The notes beneath the pieces were generated by a model. It was not told the origin of the DNA. It saw nothing but the letters and a program-made list of their open reading frames with translations, and made no database searches. From JABWBD01 sp040768665 (lineage in GTDB: Bacteria; Planctomycetota; Planctomycetia; Pirellulales; Thermoguttaceae), in the NCBI GenBank assembly GCA_040768665.1, contig JAXGMN010000015.1, forward strand, positions 218,242-282,241: a stretch of DNA of 64,000 nt, in the 5' to 3' direction. Shown here piece after piece: positions 7,662-17,500 of this stretch (the stretch's first letter is position 1; every line of letters begins with the position of its first letter). Both the position numbers and the translations under genes were made by a program.

Positions 7662-10268
7662 TCAGGGCATGTAGTTAACTGTAGGGAGCCAGTGAAGACT
7701 GAAGTCGATCCTTCGCAGGGCAACGTCGAGCACGAAGAGCGTCAGGGCGGCGGTCAGCAGATAGGGCCATAAGGGCGTCGGGCGGTGGGCGGTCTCTCCG
7801 GGGCGATCGAAGATCTTGTCCGGCGGCGGATCGAACGTTCCGCCCGACCGCTGGGCGATCGAGCGTAGGAGGCCGTCATTCGTGGGGCGGATCCGCAGTT
7901 CGTCGCTGTAGCCGACCATCATGCCGCGGGACTGCCGGTAGAGGACCTGGTCGTTCTGCTTCAAGGCCACTTCGACGTGGTACGCCCCCGGCGCCGGCGT
8001 TTGGAGGTCTGCCGTGTAGCGGCCCGGGGCGGTCTGGCTCATCTGCGATTTTTCCGGCTTGAGCTGCGGGCCGATCACGGTGAGTTCCACCTCGGCCTGG
8101 TTGAGGAACTGCCCGAGGTCGTCGACCGCATCCACGGTCAGCGAGGCCCGTTTTCCTTTGCGAGCCGCCTGGACCATGATCCCGCGGCTGTCGCTCTTTC
8201 GCATGGTGTGGCGAACGACCTGCGTCCAGAACTGGCCGAACCGCGGCCAGGTCATCCATTCCGCGGCCCACCGGCTCTTCGCATCACTGGTGTAGGCGCC
8301 CGCCATCCCCAGTCCATAGCGCCACCAGGCCAACAGCGGATCGCCCTTCTCCGTCGCCAGGATGACCTCGCTGGTCGGTTTCGGACGCGTCATGACATAG
8401 CCCAACAGAAACGGGGCCTCTTGCATGTCGATATCGGCCAGGGCATGGGTCGAGCGGATCACCTGCGGGATGAACGGCTGTTCGTCGATGGCCGATTTGG
8501 CGGCCGTGACGGTTTCCTTGGCGAAGATCTGGGGCACCTGAGCCGGGTTGTCGGTGAAGTAGTAACGTCCTTTTCCCTCGCGGGCGATGCTCTCCAGCAG
8601 GGCCGTGTCGGCGCCTTCGCCCACGGCCACGGTGGAGACGGTCATCTTGCTGGAAACCATCTGCTGCGCCATGCCCTCGAAGTCGCCGGGCTCCGAAATC
8701 CCGTCGGTCAGCAGAATGACATGCTTGAGTTTCGCGTTGGTGGACAAGAGAAACTCGAAGGCCATTTCCATTGCCGGGTACATCGAGGTCCCGCCGCCGG
8801 CCTCGACCCGCGCGATCTCGTCGCTGATCTTGCCCTTGTTGGCGGCCGATTGCATTTCGCTGATGACGTACGTCTGCCCGTCGAAGGCGAGCACGCCCAC
8901 CTGGTCGCGCCGCCCGAGGAGCTCGGCGGCGCTGCGCGCTGCCGTCTTTGCCATCTCGATTTTGTCGCCTTCCATGGAACCGGACTTGTCGATGACCAGG
9001 ACCATGCCCAGTGACGGCTTCTCCTGTTCCTTTTCGAAATCGCTGCGGACCGGCAGGATCTCTTCGAGCGTGGTCTTGTAATATCCGCCGAGTCCGAACG
9101 ACTGTTCGCCGCCGAGCATGAGAAACCCGCCGCCCAGCTCCTGGACGTAGGTTCGCGCGATTTCCATCTGCTGCTGAGACAGAGCCGTGGCAGGAACGTT
9201 CGAGAGAATCACCAACTCGTAGTTCTGCAGATCGGAAAGCTCCGACGGCATCCCCTGCGGCGGCCGGACGTCGACCGGCAAACCTTCGTCTTCAAGGGCG
9301 TAGGCCAGCTCACGGATGAGGTTCGGATCGCTCTCGATGACCAGCACTCGGGGCTTTCCGGCGGCGAAGACCAGCCCGGAATCCATATTGTTGTCCAAGA
9401 GCGTGTCCTGGTGGAATCCGGAGACGCGGGCACTGAACGCCACCAGCCGGTCGCGCTCGATGGACTGTTGGAACCGGAACCGGTTCTCGCCCGTCGTCAG
9501 CGGCCGATTCTCGCCGATCACTTTGTGATCGCCGCGGTAGACCTCGATCAGTCCCTCGTCGTCGTGGTTCGCGTGAATCACCACCTCGACGTAGAACGGC
9601 TCGCCTTCGCGAACCTCGGCGGGGACGTTGACCTCGGAGACCTGGATCTCCGGTTCGGAGCGAGCCGGAAGGGGGACGGTCGAAATGGGAACGCGGCAGC
9701 GGGCCGCGGCGGCCAGGGCATCGCCCGCGGTCTCGTTGCCGTCGGTAAGTAGCACAAGGTGGGGAACAAATCCGGGCGGCAGGCAGCCGGCGGCCGTTTG
9801 GATGGCCGCCGCAAGGTCTGTCCCGTCGCGGATCGCTTTTTCAGCCTGCGGGTCGCGTTCGGCTTCGCCGGGACCTGCGGGCGCGCAAATCGAGGGGCGC
9901 TCGCCGTAGGCGACCCGTTCGGTCTGAATCGCTCCGGCACGGGCGGCGAACGGCAGGTAGGCCACCTGGTGAGTTCCGCGGGCCGCAACGGCGAGGCTGA
10001 GGAATTCGTCGACCGCGCGGGCACCGCTGTCGCCGACGCTCAGGCTCTGGTCCGCGAGGAAGATTACGTATTGCTCCCGGGTCGCGTGCAACAGCGAGAG
10101 GCCGGCGAGCGAGAAGAGCAACAGCAGGACGACGGTGGTCCGAACGGTGAGGGAAGCGATCCGCTGCGGACGCGGAAAGTCGCTCAGCGAGCGCACGTAG
10201 TACCAGCCCAGCACCAGCAGGGCCGGGACCGCCAGAGACAGAATCCAGGGGCGAGTCAGTTCAAGCAT
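7662..10268 (-). CDS. Membrane VWA protein with glutamine-amidotransferase-like fold
   Basis: About 868 residues. There are two N-terminal transmembrane helices (near 5-25 and 43-63) and one at the C-terminus (PYLLTAALTLFVLDVAL). In between is a degenerate first VWA-like segment (LADQSLSV), a GATase1-like region (PRVLVIESDPNLIREL... GGGFLMLGG) and a canonical VWA domain with the MIDAS motif DKSGSM and GGGTSMYPAM. It is the last gene of the moxR-DUF58-BatA-like-VWA operon, a common arrangement in Planctomycetota. By analogy with Bat proteins it probably forms an envelope complex remodelled by the MoxR ATPase. The start is uncertain: ATG 10268 or GTG 10274, the latter directly abutting the upstream stop. 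Confidence 0.87.
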   Translation of the reverse strand: MLELTRPWILSLAVPALLVLGWYYVRSLSDFPRPQRIASLTVRTTVVLLLLFSLAGLSLLHATREQYVIFLADQSLSVGDSGARAVDEFLSLAVAARGTHQVAYLPFAARAGAIQTERVAYGERPSICAPAGPGEAERDPQAEKAIRDGTDLAAAIQTAAGCLPPGFVPHLVLLTDGNETAGDALAAAARCRVPISTVPLPARSEPEIQVSEVNVPAEVREGEPFYVEVVIHANHDDEGLIEVYRGDHKVIGENRPLTTGENRFRFQQSIERDRLVAFSARVSGFHQDTLLDNNMDSGLVFAAGKPRVLVIESDPNLIRELAYALEDEGLPVDVRPPQGMPSELSDLQNYELVILSNVPATALSQQQMEIARTYVQELGGGFLMLGGEQSFGLGGYYKTTLEEILPVRSDFEKEQEKPSLGMVLVIDKSGSMEGDKIEMAKTAARSAAELLGRRDQVGVLAFDGQTYVISEMQSAANKGKISDEIARVEAGGGTSMYPAMEMAFEFLLSTNAKLKHVILLTDGISEPGDFEGMAQQMVSSKMTVSTVAVGEGADTALLESIAREGKGRYYFTDNPAQVPQIFAKETVTAAKSAIDEQPFIPQVIRSTHALADIDMQEAPFLLGYVMTRPKPTSEVILATEKGDPLLAWWRYGLGMAGAYTSDAKSRWAAEWMTWPRFGQFWTQVVRHTMRKSDSRGIMVQAARKGKRASLTVDAVDDLGQFLNQAEVELTVIGPQLKPEKSQMSQTAPGRYTADLQTPAPGAYHVEVALKQNDQVLYRQSRGMMVGYSDELRIRPTNDGLLRSIAQRSGGTFDPPPDKIFDRPGETAHRPTPLWPYLLTAALTLFVLDVALRRIDFSLHWLPTVNYMP

Positions 10269-10274
10269 GGGCAC

Positions 10275-12329
10275 TCACGTGAGGACTCTTCGTTGGTGCA
10301 GCCGCCATTCGATAATCGTCAGCAGGCACGCGGCCGCAGCCAGATAGAACCAGATCGGCCTGGTGAACCAATCCGCAAGTCGGGTTCCCGGTTCCGGGCC
10401 GATCGACTCCGCCGGTGTTCGCAAATCGCTTTCGGCATCGCTGGCCAGGTTGACCGCCAACTCGGCGATCGGGCCACTCTCGCCGGAACTGCCGCGAGCG
10501 ATGCTCCAGACTCCGCACGCATCGAGCGGCGGTATTGCAAGGTAGGCGGCGTCTGCAGTGGGCTCTCCCTGCCGCGAATATCCCCGGTTTCGCACCGGCA
10601 GCGGGCGGCAGTCGCCGGACGGAGAACGGAGGATGAGCGATTCGCCGGCCGTGTGGTCTGCCAGATCGATCTCGGTCGTCGATCCGGTCGCCAGGGAGGA
10701 TCGCAATTCGCCCGTCTGACCGGTGAACCAGCCGAGCGAGTTGGCCACCATGATGGGAAACGCCGTTCGAAACGCCAGGTCTCCTTCATTGATGTTCACG
10801 CTGAGCACGAGGCAGCGTCCGCCGACCCTTCTCACCTCCGCATATACCGGATCGCCCGAGAGCGCACCGGCCAGGACGTGCGGCGGCTTTGTGAATTTCA
10901 ACCGTCTGGCGTCCGGCATGACCACGTTGTCGAGGCGGACGTGGGTCATCAGCGGCGACTCCTTGTCTTGCTCGGTCACAATCGGATTGGCGATTGGCTC
11001 GCCCAGTTCCCATGCATTGCAGCCGTTGCGGGGATCGACGACGAAGACGTTTCCGGCGGGCAGTTTGTCGGGAACGGCGCGATGCAAGACGATGATGCCG
11101 CCGGCGGGCCAGGTCTGCGGAAACTCTTTCTCGACGGTGAGCCGCACGAGCGGATTCGCTTCGAACACCTTCTGGAGGAACAGGTTGCCCTGCGTAATCA
11201 ACACGACATTCTGGACCTCTCGTGGAGGCAAGACGGCCCAGGCCCGGTCGTCGGCCGCCAGCGCGTTGATCTCAGGTTCGGCTTCCCGTCGCGACTCGCC
11301 TGCCGCGGGCTTCTGAGGCCCGGTGTCGGCAGCGATACGGATCTCCGTCAGGCTTGCCGTGAGCGTTCCCCCTTCGAGCGACGTTTTTTCCAGAGATCGT
11401 GTAAAGACGCCCTCCGGGGCCAGGTCGAGCGGCAGGACGTCGACGGGAGAACCGTCCAGATCCAGTTCGAGGCGGCCCTTCATCGCGTGGCCGGACGCGT
11501 TCTTGACGGCGACGAGCACCTCGTAGCCCAGCGGATCGATGAGGCTGCGGCGGACCTGGAAGCGGGTGATGCCGACGTTCCCGGCGTCCGGGGTGCCGAA
11601 GACGCGGCAGGCCACGGGGGTAGAGTCTTTGTCCGTAGTTTCTGCGCGGTGTGCGCGCATGTTTGTAGGGTCGAATTCATTCGACCCGGGTGGAATGAAT
11701 TCCACCCTACTTTGCTTGCGGTCAGCAACGAAGTCGGCGGTGTTGCCGCAACCGTCCGTGAAGACGATGACCTGGCCGTAGGGATGTCCTGCGATCAGTT
11801 GTTTTCCCAGTTCGATGGCCGGGCCGAGTTGCGTGGGGTTGTCGGAAATGCCGATCGATCGCAGTGCCCGCCTGAGCGTCGGCACGTGGCTGCTCATGCC
11901 CAGGACGACCTCCGGCTCCGGCCCGGCCAGAACGACGGCCATTTCGTCGCGAAACCGGAGGCCGTCGGCCGCGGCCAAGGCGGCACGAATCGCCGCATCG
12001 AACCGCGAATCCTTCACGTCGGTCGCCCGCATACTGGCCGAGTTGTCGACGACCGCCACGATCCGCCGTGCCTGAAGGAGTTGCCAGGGGAAATAGGGAT
12101 CGGCAACCGCCAGCACCAGGAGCGCAACCAGCAGCAATTGAGCCAATAGCGACAACAGGTGCCGCAGGGTTTGCCAGATCGAGCGGGGCGGCTTTTCGTC
12201 GTAGATCTGTTTCCAGAACAGGTTCGTGGATACCGGAACCCGCCGCAGTCGTACCTTGAGGATGTAGAAAATAACGACGGGGACCGCGAAGACGAACAGC
12301 GCCAGTGCAAGAGGGGTTCCGAAAATCAT
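10275..12329 (-). CDS. BatA-like membrane VWA protein
   Basis: A 684-residue protein opening with the BatA N-terminal hairpin: a helix FVFAVPVVIFYILKV, the loop RRVPVSTNLFWKQ, and a second helix LLAQLLLVALLVLAVADP. A VWA domain with the MIDAS core DNSASM follows. A long beta-rich region comes next, then a C-terminal transmembrane helix ending in a basic tail. It abuts the downstream VWA gene and starts a few bases after the DUF58 gene ends, so the cluster is one operon. A 46-bp palindrome (11665-11710) sits inside the coding region and adds about 15 residues in frame (KQSRVEFIPPGSNEF...). The family call is firm; the physiological role is unknown. Confidence 0.88.
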   Translation of the reverse strand: MIFGTPLALALFVFAVPVVIFYILKVRLRRVPVSTNLFWKQIYDEKPPRSIWQTLRHLLSLLAQLLLVALLVLAVADPYFPWQLLQARRIVAVVDNSASMRATDVKDSRFDAAIRAALAAADGLRFRDEMAVVLAGPEPEVVLGMSSHVPTLRRALRSIGISDNPTQLGPAIELGKQLIAGHPYGQVIVFTDGCGNTADFVADRKQSRVEFIPPGSNEFDPTNMRAHRAETTDKDSTPVACRVFGTPDAGNVGITRFQVRRSLIDPLGYEVLVAVKNASGHAMKGRLELDLDGSPVDVLPLDLAPEGVFTRSLEKTSLEGGTLTASLTEIRIAADTGPQKPAAGESRREAEPEINALAADDRAWAVLPPREVQNVVLITQGNLFLQKVFEANPLVRLTVEKEFPQTWPAGGIIVLHRAVPDKLPAGNVFVVDPRNGCNAWELGEPIANPIVTEQDKESPLMTHVRLDNVVMPDARRLKFTKPPHVLAGALSGDPVYAEVRRVGGRCLVLSVNINEGDLAFRTAFPIMVANSLGWFTGQTGELRSSLATGSTTEIDLADHTAGESLILRSPSGDCRPLPVRNRGYSRQGEPTADAAYLAIPPLDACGVWSIARGSSGESGPIAELAVNLASDAESDLRTPAESIGPEPGTRLADWFTRPIWFYLAAAACLLTIIEWRLHQRRVLT
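11665..11710. repeat. 46-bp palindrome inside a coding sequence
   Basis: Two 23-base halves are inverted copies with two mismatches (GTAGGGTCGAATTC... against ...GAATTCCACCCTAC). Each half is also a small hairpin. It lies in frame inside the BatA-like gene, so it adds residues without breaking the frame. It resembles a REP-type element captured by a gene. Confidence 0.7.
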
Positions 12330-12332
12330 GCG

Positions 12333-13211
12333 TCAGCCCTCCAGTCCCGCTTCGCGCATCATGCGGAGGATGAGTTCATCGAAGGCGACCGTCGAAGGCG
12401 ACTGAGTGCACCGCAGGGCATATCGGCGGCAATACTGCCGGACGGCTTCCTGATGCTGCTGGAAGAGCGTCTTGTAGGTCCTGAGGTTCTTTTCGGTGAC
12501 GGTCACCTTGCGGAGCGAACCGGTCTCGATATCCATCAACTCGACGTCGCCAAGCTGGGCCGGGTCGGCTTCCGCGGGGTCGTAGAGTTGCAGAACGTGG
12601 GCATCGAAACGCCGGTAGCGGAGTTGATCGAGCCCCGGCTGGAAGCCGCGTTCATCGAACAGATCGCTGACGACGACCGCAATGCCGCTGCGGGTGCTGC
12701 GATGCAGCAGGCCCTGAACGCAGCGGGCCAGATCCGTGTCCTGGCCGCCGACCTCTTGCGTTTCGAGAAACCGCATCAAGGGCAGAATTCTCGCCTTGCC
12801 GCGGGTGAGGGGAAACTCATCGACGATCCGGCCGGAAAACGACAGGACGCAGACGCGATCCAGGTCGGCCAGGGCGATGTAGGCCAGCGCCGCCACGAGA
12901 CGCCGCGCGAGGTCGAATTTCGCCATCGTGCCGAACCCCATGCTGCGGGAACAGTCGAGCATGAGATAGACGTGCAGATCCTGCTCTTCCTGGAATCGTT
13001 TGAGGAGCAGGTCGCCGAGCCGGGCATACACGTGCCAGTCGAGGTAACGGAAATCGTCGCCCGGCGCATACTCGCGGTGGTCGGAGAACTCGATCCCGGA
13101 GCCCAACTGCATCGTGCGACGCTGGGCGAGGAGCGATCCGCGAAACACGCGTTTCGAGATAATCGACAGGTATTCCAGCCGGGTCAGGAAGTCGGGCTCG
13201 AACAGGGGCAT
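12333..13211 (-). CDS. DUF58 domain protein
   Basis: About 292 residues, cytoplasmic, and a standard companion of MoxR. The hallmark block GSGIEFSDHREYAPGDDFRYLDW is followed by a VWA-like fold whose metal-site motif is DCSRSMG and by SDLFDERGF further on. The family is thought to act with MoxR AAA+ ATPases and VWA proteins in assembling envelope or metal-dependent complexes. The ATG at 13211 was chosen because family alignment begins around FEPDFLTRLEYLS; a TTG at 13256 would add 15 residues and neither start has a clear ribosome site. The gene sits three bases ahead of the BatA-like gene and about 50 bases after moxR. Confidence 0.92.
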   Translation of the reverse strand: MPLFEPDFLTRLEYLSIISKRVFRGSLLAQRRTMQLGSGIEFSDHREYAPGDDFRYLDWHVYARLGDLLLKRFQEEQDLHVYLMLDCSRSMGFGTMAKFDLARRLVAALAYIALADLDRVCVLSFSGRIVDEFPLTRGKARILPLMRFLETQEVGGQDTDLARCVQGLLHRSTRSGIAVVVSDLFDERGFQPGLDQLRYRRFDAHVLQLYDPAEADPAQLGDVELMDIETGSLRKVTVTEKNLRTYKTLFQQHQEAVRQYCRRYALRCTQSPSTVAFDELILRMMREAGLEG

Positions 13212-13262
13212 GGGCGGCGGCCGGTTAATCAAAGCGCTCAGGAATGGCGTGGGCAATCCAAG

Positions 13263-14279
13263 CTAAAATCGGACCATCTCCACCGCGTCCTCGGGGACGT
13301 GCTCCATAATCCGCCGGACCACGTCATCCGTGCTGATCCCCTCCGCCTGCCCTTCGAAATTCAGAATGATGCGATGGCGCAGCGCCGGCAGCGCCATCTC
13401 CCGGAGGTCTTCACGGGCGACATGATATCGGCTGTCGAGAATGGCCTTGATCTTGGCCCCCAGGATCATCGCCTGAAGGCCGCGCGGGCTCGCCCCATAG
13501 CGCACGTACTGCCTCGTTGCCGCCGCAGCGAGTTCGTTTTCCGGATGCGTTGCCAGCACCAGGGCGATCCCATACCGGCGGACGTCGTCGGCAACGGGAA
13601 TCCGCCGAGCCAACACGGACATCTCCAGGATCCGGCTGCCTTCCAACACGGCTCGTGCCTTTGGGTGCAGCGACTCCGTGGTCCGGTCGAGGATCGTTTC
13701 GAGTTCGTTCGCTTTGGGATACTTGACCAGCAGTTTGCAGAAGAACCGATCGAGCTGCGCCTCGGGCAGCGGATAGGTGCCCTCCATCTCCAGAGGATTC
13801 TGCGTGGCCATGACGAAAAACGGCTCGCTCAGCTTGTGCGTGATGCCGGCCACCGTGACCGAGTGCTCCTGCATGGCCTCCAACAGCGCCGACTGCGTCT
13901 TGGGCGTTGCCCGATTGATCTCATCCGCCAGCAGCACGTTGGCGAACAACGGCCCCTTCTGGAACTCGAACAGCTTGCCGCCGCCGGCGGTCTCCACCAC
14001 GACGTTGGTGCCGATCAGGTCGGCCGGCATCAGGTCGGGCGTGAACTGAATGCGGTGGAAGACCAGGTGCAGGGTGTCGGCCAGTGTCCGCACGGTCAGC
14101 GTCTTTCCCAGGCCGGGAACCCCTTCCAGCAAGACGTGGCCGCCCGCGATCAGGGCGATGAGGGTGTCGTCCAGGATTTCCCGCTGCCCAACGATGACCT
14201 CCGAGATTTCGGATCGCAAGCGTTCGAAATCGGCACGGAAGGCGTCGAGTTCCCGCCTTAGCTCTTCTGTGGTGCTCAT
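13263..14279 (-). CDS. MoxR-family AAA+ ATPase
   Basis: A 338-residue MoxR-type chaperone ATPase. Walker A is GVPGLGKT, Walker B VLLADEINRA, sensor I MATQNP, followed by a C-terminal AAA lid. It heads the four-gene moxR-DUF58-VWA-VWA operon on the minus strand and is divergent from the giant TPR gene, with the three 66-bp hairpin repeats in between. It is expected to use ATP to remodel the VWA partners. The ATG at 14279 has no obvious Shine-Dalgarno sequence. Confidence 0.95.
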   Translation of the reverse strand: MSTTEELRRELDAFRADFERLRSEISEVIVGQREILDDTLIALIAGGHVLLEGVPGLGKTLTVRTLADTLHLVFHRIQFTPDLMPADLIGTNVVVETAGGGKLFEFQKGPLFANVLLADEINRATPKTQSALLEAMQEHSVTVAGITHKLSEPFFVMATQNPLEMEGTYPLPEAQLDRFFCKLLVKYPKANELETILDRTTESLHPKARAVLEGSRILEMSVLARRIPVADDVRRYGIALVLATHPENELAAAATRQYVRYGASPRGLQAMILGAKIKAILDSRYHVAREDLREMALPALRHRIILNFEGQAEGISTDDVVRRIMEHVPEDAVEMVRF

Positions 14280-14373
14280 GGCAAACGGTTGCGGGGGTCG
14301 GCACGGGGTGTATACTTTGCCTCGAATTGGGTGTAGTATGGCACAAAGTGCATCGGGTGTCTACGGGCGCGAC

Positions 14374-14560
14374 GTGAGATCCGTTCCCCACCGGCCCCGA
14401 GCCGGTGGGAAGAGGTTTGGAAACTAGCCGAACGTGCGCGTGAGACCCGTTCCCCACCGGCCCCGAGCCGGTGGGAAGAGGTTTGGGAACTAGCCGAACG
14501 TGCGCGTGAGATCCGTTCCCCACCGGCCCCGAGCCGGTGGGCAAGAGGTTTGGCAACTAT
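14374..14560. repeat. Three tandem 66-bp hairpin repeats between divergent operons
   Basis: Units begin at 14374, 14440 and 14506 with almost identical sequence (GTGAGATCCGTTCCC...). Each contains the stem CCCACCGG/CCGGTGGG with loop CCCCGAG. They occupy most of the 304-base divergent region between moxR and the giant TPR gene and end about 25 bases before the latter's start. They could act as regulatory sites, transcript hairpins or an expandable REP-like array. Unit length, the absence of unique spacers and the lack of cas genes exclude CRISPR. Confidence 0.8.
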
Positions 14561-14583
14561 GGACCCTGATCGGAGGAGCACCC

Positions 14584-17500
14584 ATGGTCCGCGGCAACGC
14601 ATCTCTGGCTGGATTTGGCCGTCTTCTGCGATTCGGGCTGGTGCTTCTCTGGCTGGCCCTGCTCGCGGGACCGGCTGCGAGCGGGCAAGTCGCCGATCCC
14701 GACTCGCTCTTGGCGGAAGAACGGAAACAGGTGGAGATCGCCCAGCGGTTCCTCACCGTGCTCGAGGGAAACCCGCGCCGCGGCACGGCCCTGGACCGTA
14801 TCTACGGGCATCACGTCGAGTTCGGAACCCTGGACGACTTCATGCAGTCGCTCCGGGATCGGGTCCAGAAAGTCCCCGACGACGGCACGGGCTGGATGCT
14901 TCTCGGACTGTTCGAAGCGCATCGCGGCGAGGATGCCCGCGCCATCGATGCGCTGAAAATGGCGGAGAAGTTGCGGCCGGAGGATCCGTTGGCGCCGTAC
15001 TACCTGGGGCAATCGCAACTGCTGCTCGGGCAACCGGAGGAGGCGGTCGCCGCCTTCGAGCGGGCCATTGCGAGAAATCCGCGGCAAACCGATTTGCTCG
15101 AGGTCTTCCAGCAATTGGGGCGGATCCATCAGCGGGCCCATCGCACCGAGGAGGCGCTGCGGACCTGGCAGCGGCTGGAAGCACTCTTCCCGGACGACGC
15201 GCGCGTGCAGGAGCAGATCGCCATCGTGCTGGTCGAGGAGGGCCAGTACGCCCTCGCACTTCCGCGCTATGAAAAACTGGCGACGCTGGCCCGCGACGAC
15301 TACCGGCGGACGATGTTTCGCATCGAAGCGGCCGAGTTGAAGATCCGCGAAAAGCGCCGCGACGAAGGGCTTGCCGATTTCGAGGCGCTCTTGGGCGACC
15401 TGAATCCCGATAGCTGGCTGCACCGCGACGTCCGCCGCCGCATCGAGGACGTCTTCTTGCGGACCGGGGATCAGGACGGACTGGTCGGCTATTACGAGAA
15501 GTGGCTCGCCTTGCATCCCGACGACGTGGACGGCATGGCCCGGCTGGCGCGGTTCCTGGCCTCCTCGGCCCGCGTTCCCGAGGCCGCGAAGTGGATGGAA
15601 AAGGCCCTCAAGCTGGCCTCCACGCGAACCGAGTTGCGGAAGGCCTTCATCGATCAGCTCGTCGACGACCAGCGTTACGCCGAGGCAGTCGAGCAGTACA
15701 AGCTGCTGGTCGAAAGCGCGCCGGGCAATTCCGACTTTCTGCGCGACTGGGGAAAACTGGTCCTGAAGAACAAGGACCTCGACGAGAGCGCTCGCAAGGC
15801 CGAGGCAACGCGCATTTGGCACAGGATCCTCGCCGCCCGCCCCGACGACGCCCTCACCACGGCCCAGGTGGCCGACCTGTTTCGCCAGGCGAACATGAAC
15901 GACGAAGCGCTCGGGCTCTATCGAAAGGCGATCGAGCAAGCGCCCGGCGAGCCGCAGTATCGCGAATACCTGGGCGAGTTCTACCACATCCTCAAGCGGC
16001 CCGAAGAGGCGCGGGCCACGTGGAGCGCCATCGCCGAGGGAGAGCGCCACACGGCGGTCAACGTGGCGAGGCTCGCCGAGATCTACAACAGCTTCGGCTA
16101 CTTGGACGACGCGGTCAGCCAGATCGCCGAGGCCTGCCGGTTGGACGCCAACGATTTCGCCCTGCAACGGAAGGCGGCGGAGTATCATTGCCGCGCGGGC
16201 AAATTCGACGAAGCGCTTCGGTTGGTTGCCGCCGCCGAATCGCTGGCCGCCAACGCGGAAGAGCAGGATGCGGTCGTGGCGCAGCGAATCGACGTCTTCC
16301 GCTCAAGCCGCCGCCTGGAAGACGAGATCGAGTCCCTGTCGGCCGCCGTGCGTGGAAACGAAAACGCCACGCCCCGGCAGTGGCACCTGCTGGCTCGCTA
16401 TTGCGAAGCCGACAGCCGCTGGGCCGACGCGACCGAAGCGGTGGACCGCGCGCTTGCGAGCGACGCGAAGTCCATCCCGGTTCTGACAACCGCGGCACGG
16501 ATCGCGGAGTTGTCGGGCGATTTCGGCCGCGCGGCGGGGATGTACCGCCAGCTTGCGTCGGCCGACCGGCGCTCGCGGGACGACCACCTCATGAACGTCG
16601 CCAGGCTCGAAGCCCAGTTGGGTCGCGCCGACGAAGCGCTGAAGGCCGGACGGGACCTGATCGTCGCGGCTCCGGGGAACACCGACAACTACGAGTTCTA
16701 CGCCCGCCTGTGTTTTCAACTCGGCAAGTTCGAGGACGGAATCGACGCCCTGCGGAAAGCGGTGCGGATCAATCCGACCGAGCCGCACTTGATCATGGCA
16801 CTGGGAGCCGCGCTTTCGGAACAATTCCGCACGGACGAGGCGATCGAAGTCTACTGGCGCGCTTTCGAGAAGACGGACGACCTCGACGACCGCACCAGCC
16901 TGACGATGAAGCTGACCGAGCTCTACCTGCAGGTCAACCAGTTCGAAAAGCTGCTGGACCGGCTGGAAAGGGAGCGGCGGGAAGAGGACCGGCGGCGCGA
17001 AATGACGATCTGCCTGGCCCAGGCGCACCATACGTCGGGCGACTATGGCACCGCGAGGCAGGAGCTGGAGAGCCTGCTGGGCGAGGACACCCGCGACACA
17101 AACCTTCTGCAGCAACTTTCCAAACTGTGCGAGGAAGGGTCGGACCTGGACGGGGCGGTCGAGTACCAACGGCAGCTCGCGGCGATCGCCCCCGGGCAGG
17201 AAACCGAGTATCGGCTGGCGACGCTCCTCGAGACGCGAGGCGACCGGGACGAGGCGAGCGAGATTCTCCTGAGACTGATGCATCGCGAGGAGGACCCCGC
17301 ACGCCGCCTGCGGAATATCGACACCCTGCTCAGGCAAGGCGCGTACGAGAGCGTTCTGCGGATGACCGAGCCCCTGTTGAGCCAGCAGCGAGACGCGTGG
17401 GAGCTCTTGTACCGGGAGGGCGTGGCCTGGGCGTCGCTCGACAAGGTCGAGGAGGCCCGAAACCGCTTCGAGCGACTGCTCTCGCTTCCGTTGGCTCACG

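Noticed and set aside
9759..12149. 796-codon and 700-codon plus-strand frames (9759-12149, 12159-14261) opposite the VWA/DUF58/MoxR genes
   Set aside because: Shadows: the minus-strand genes carry full motifs (MIDAS, Walker, DUF58) and tight operon spacing.
14374..14560. Possible CRISPR array
   Set aside because: Units are contiguous 66-bp copies with no variable spacers and no cas genes in the window.
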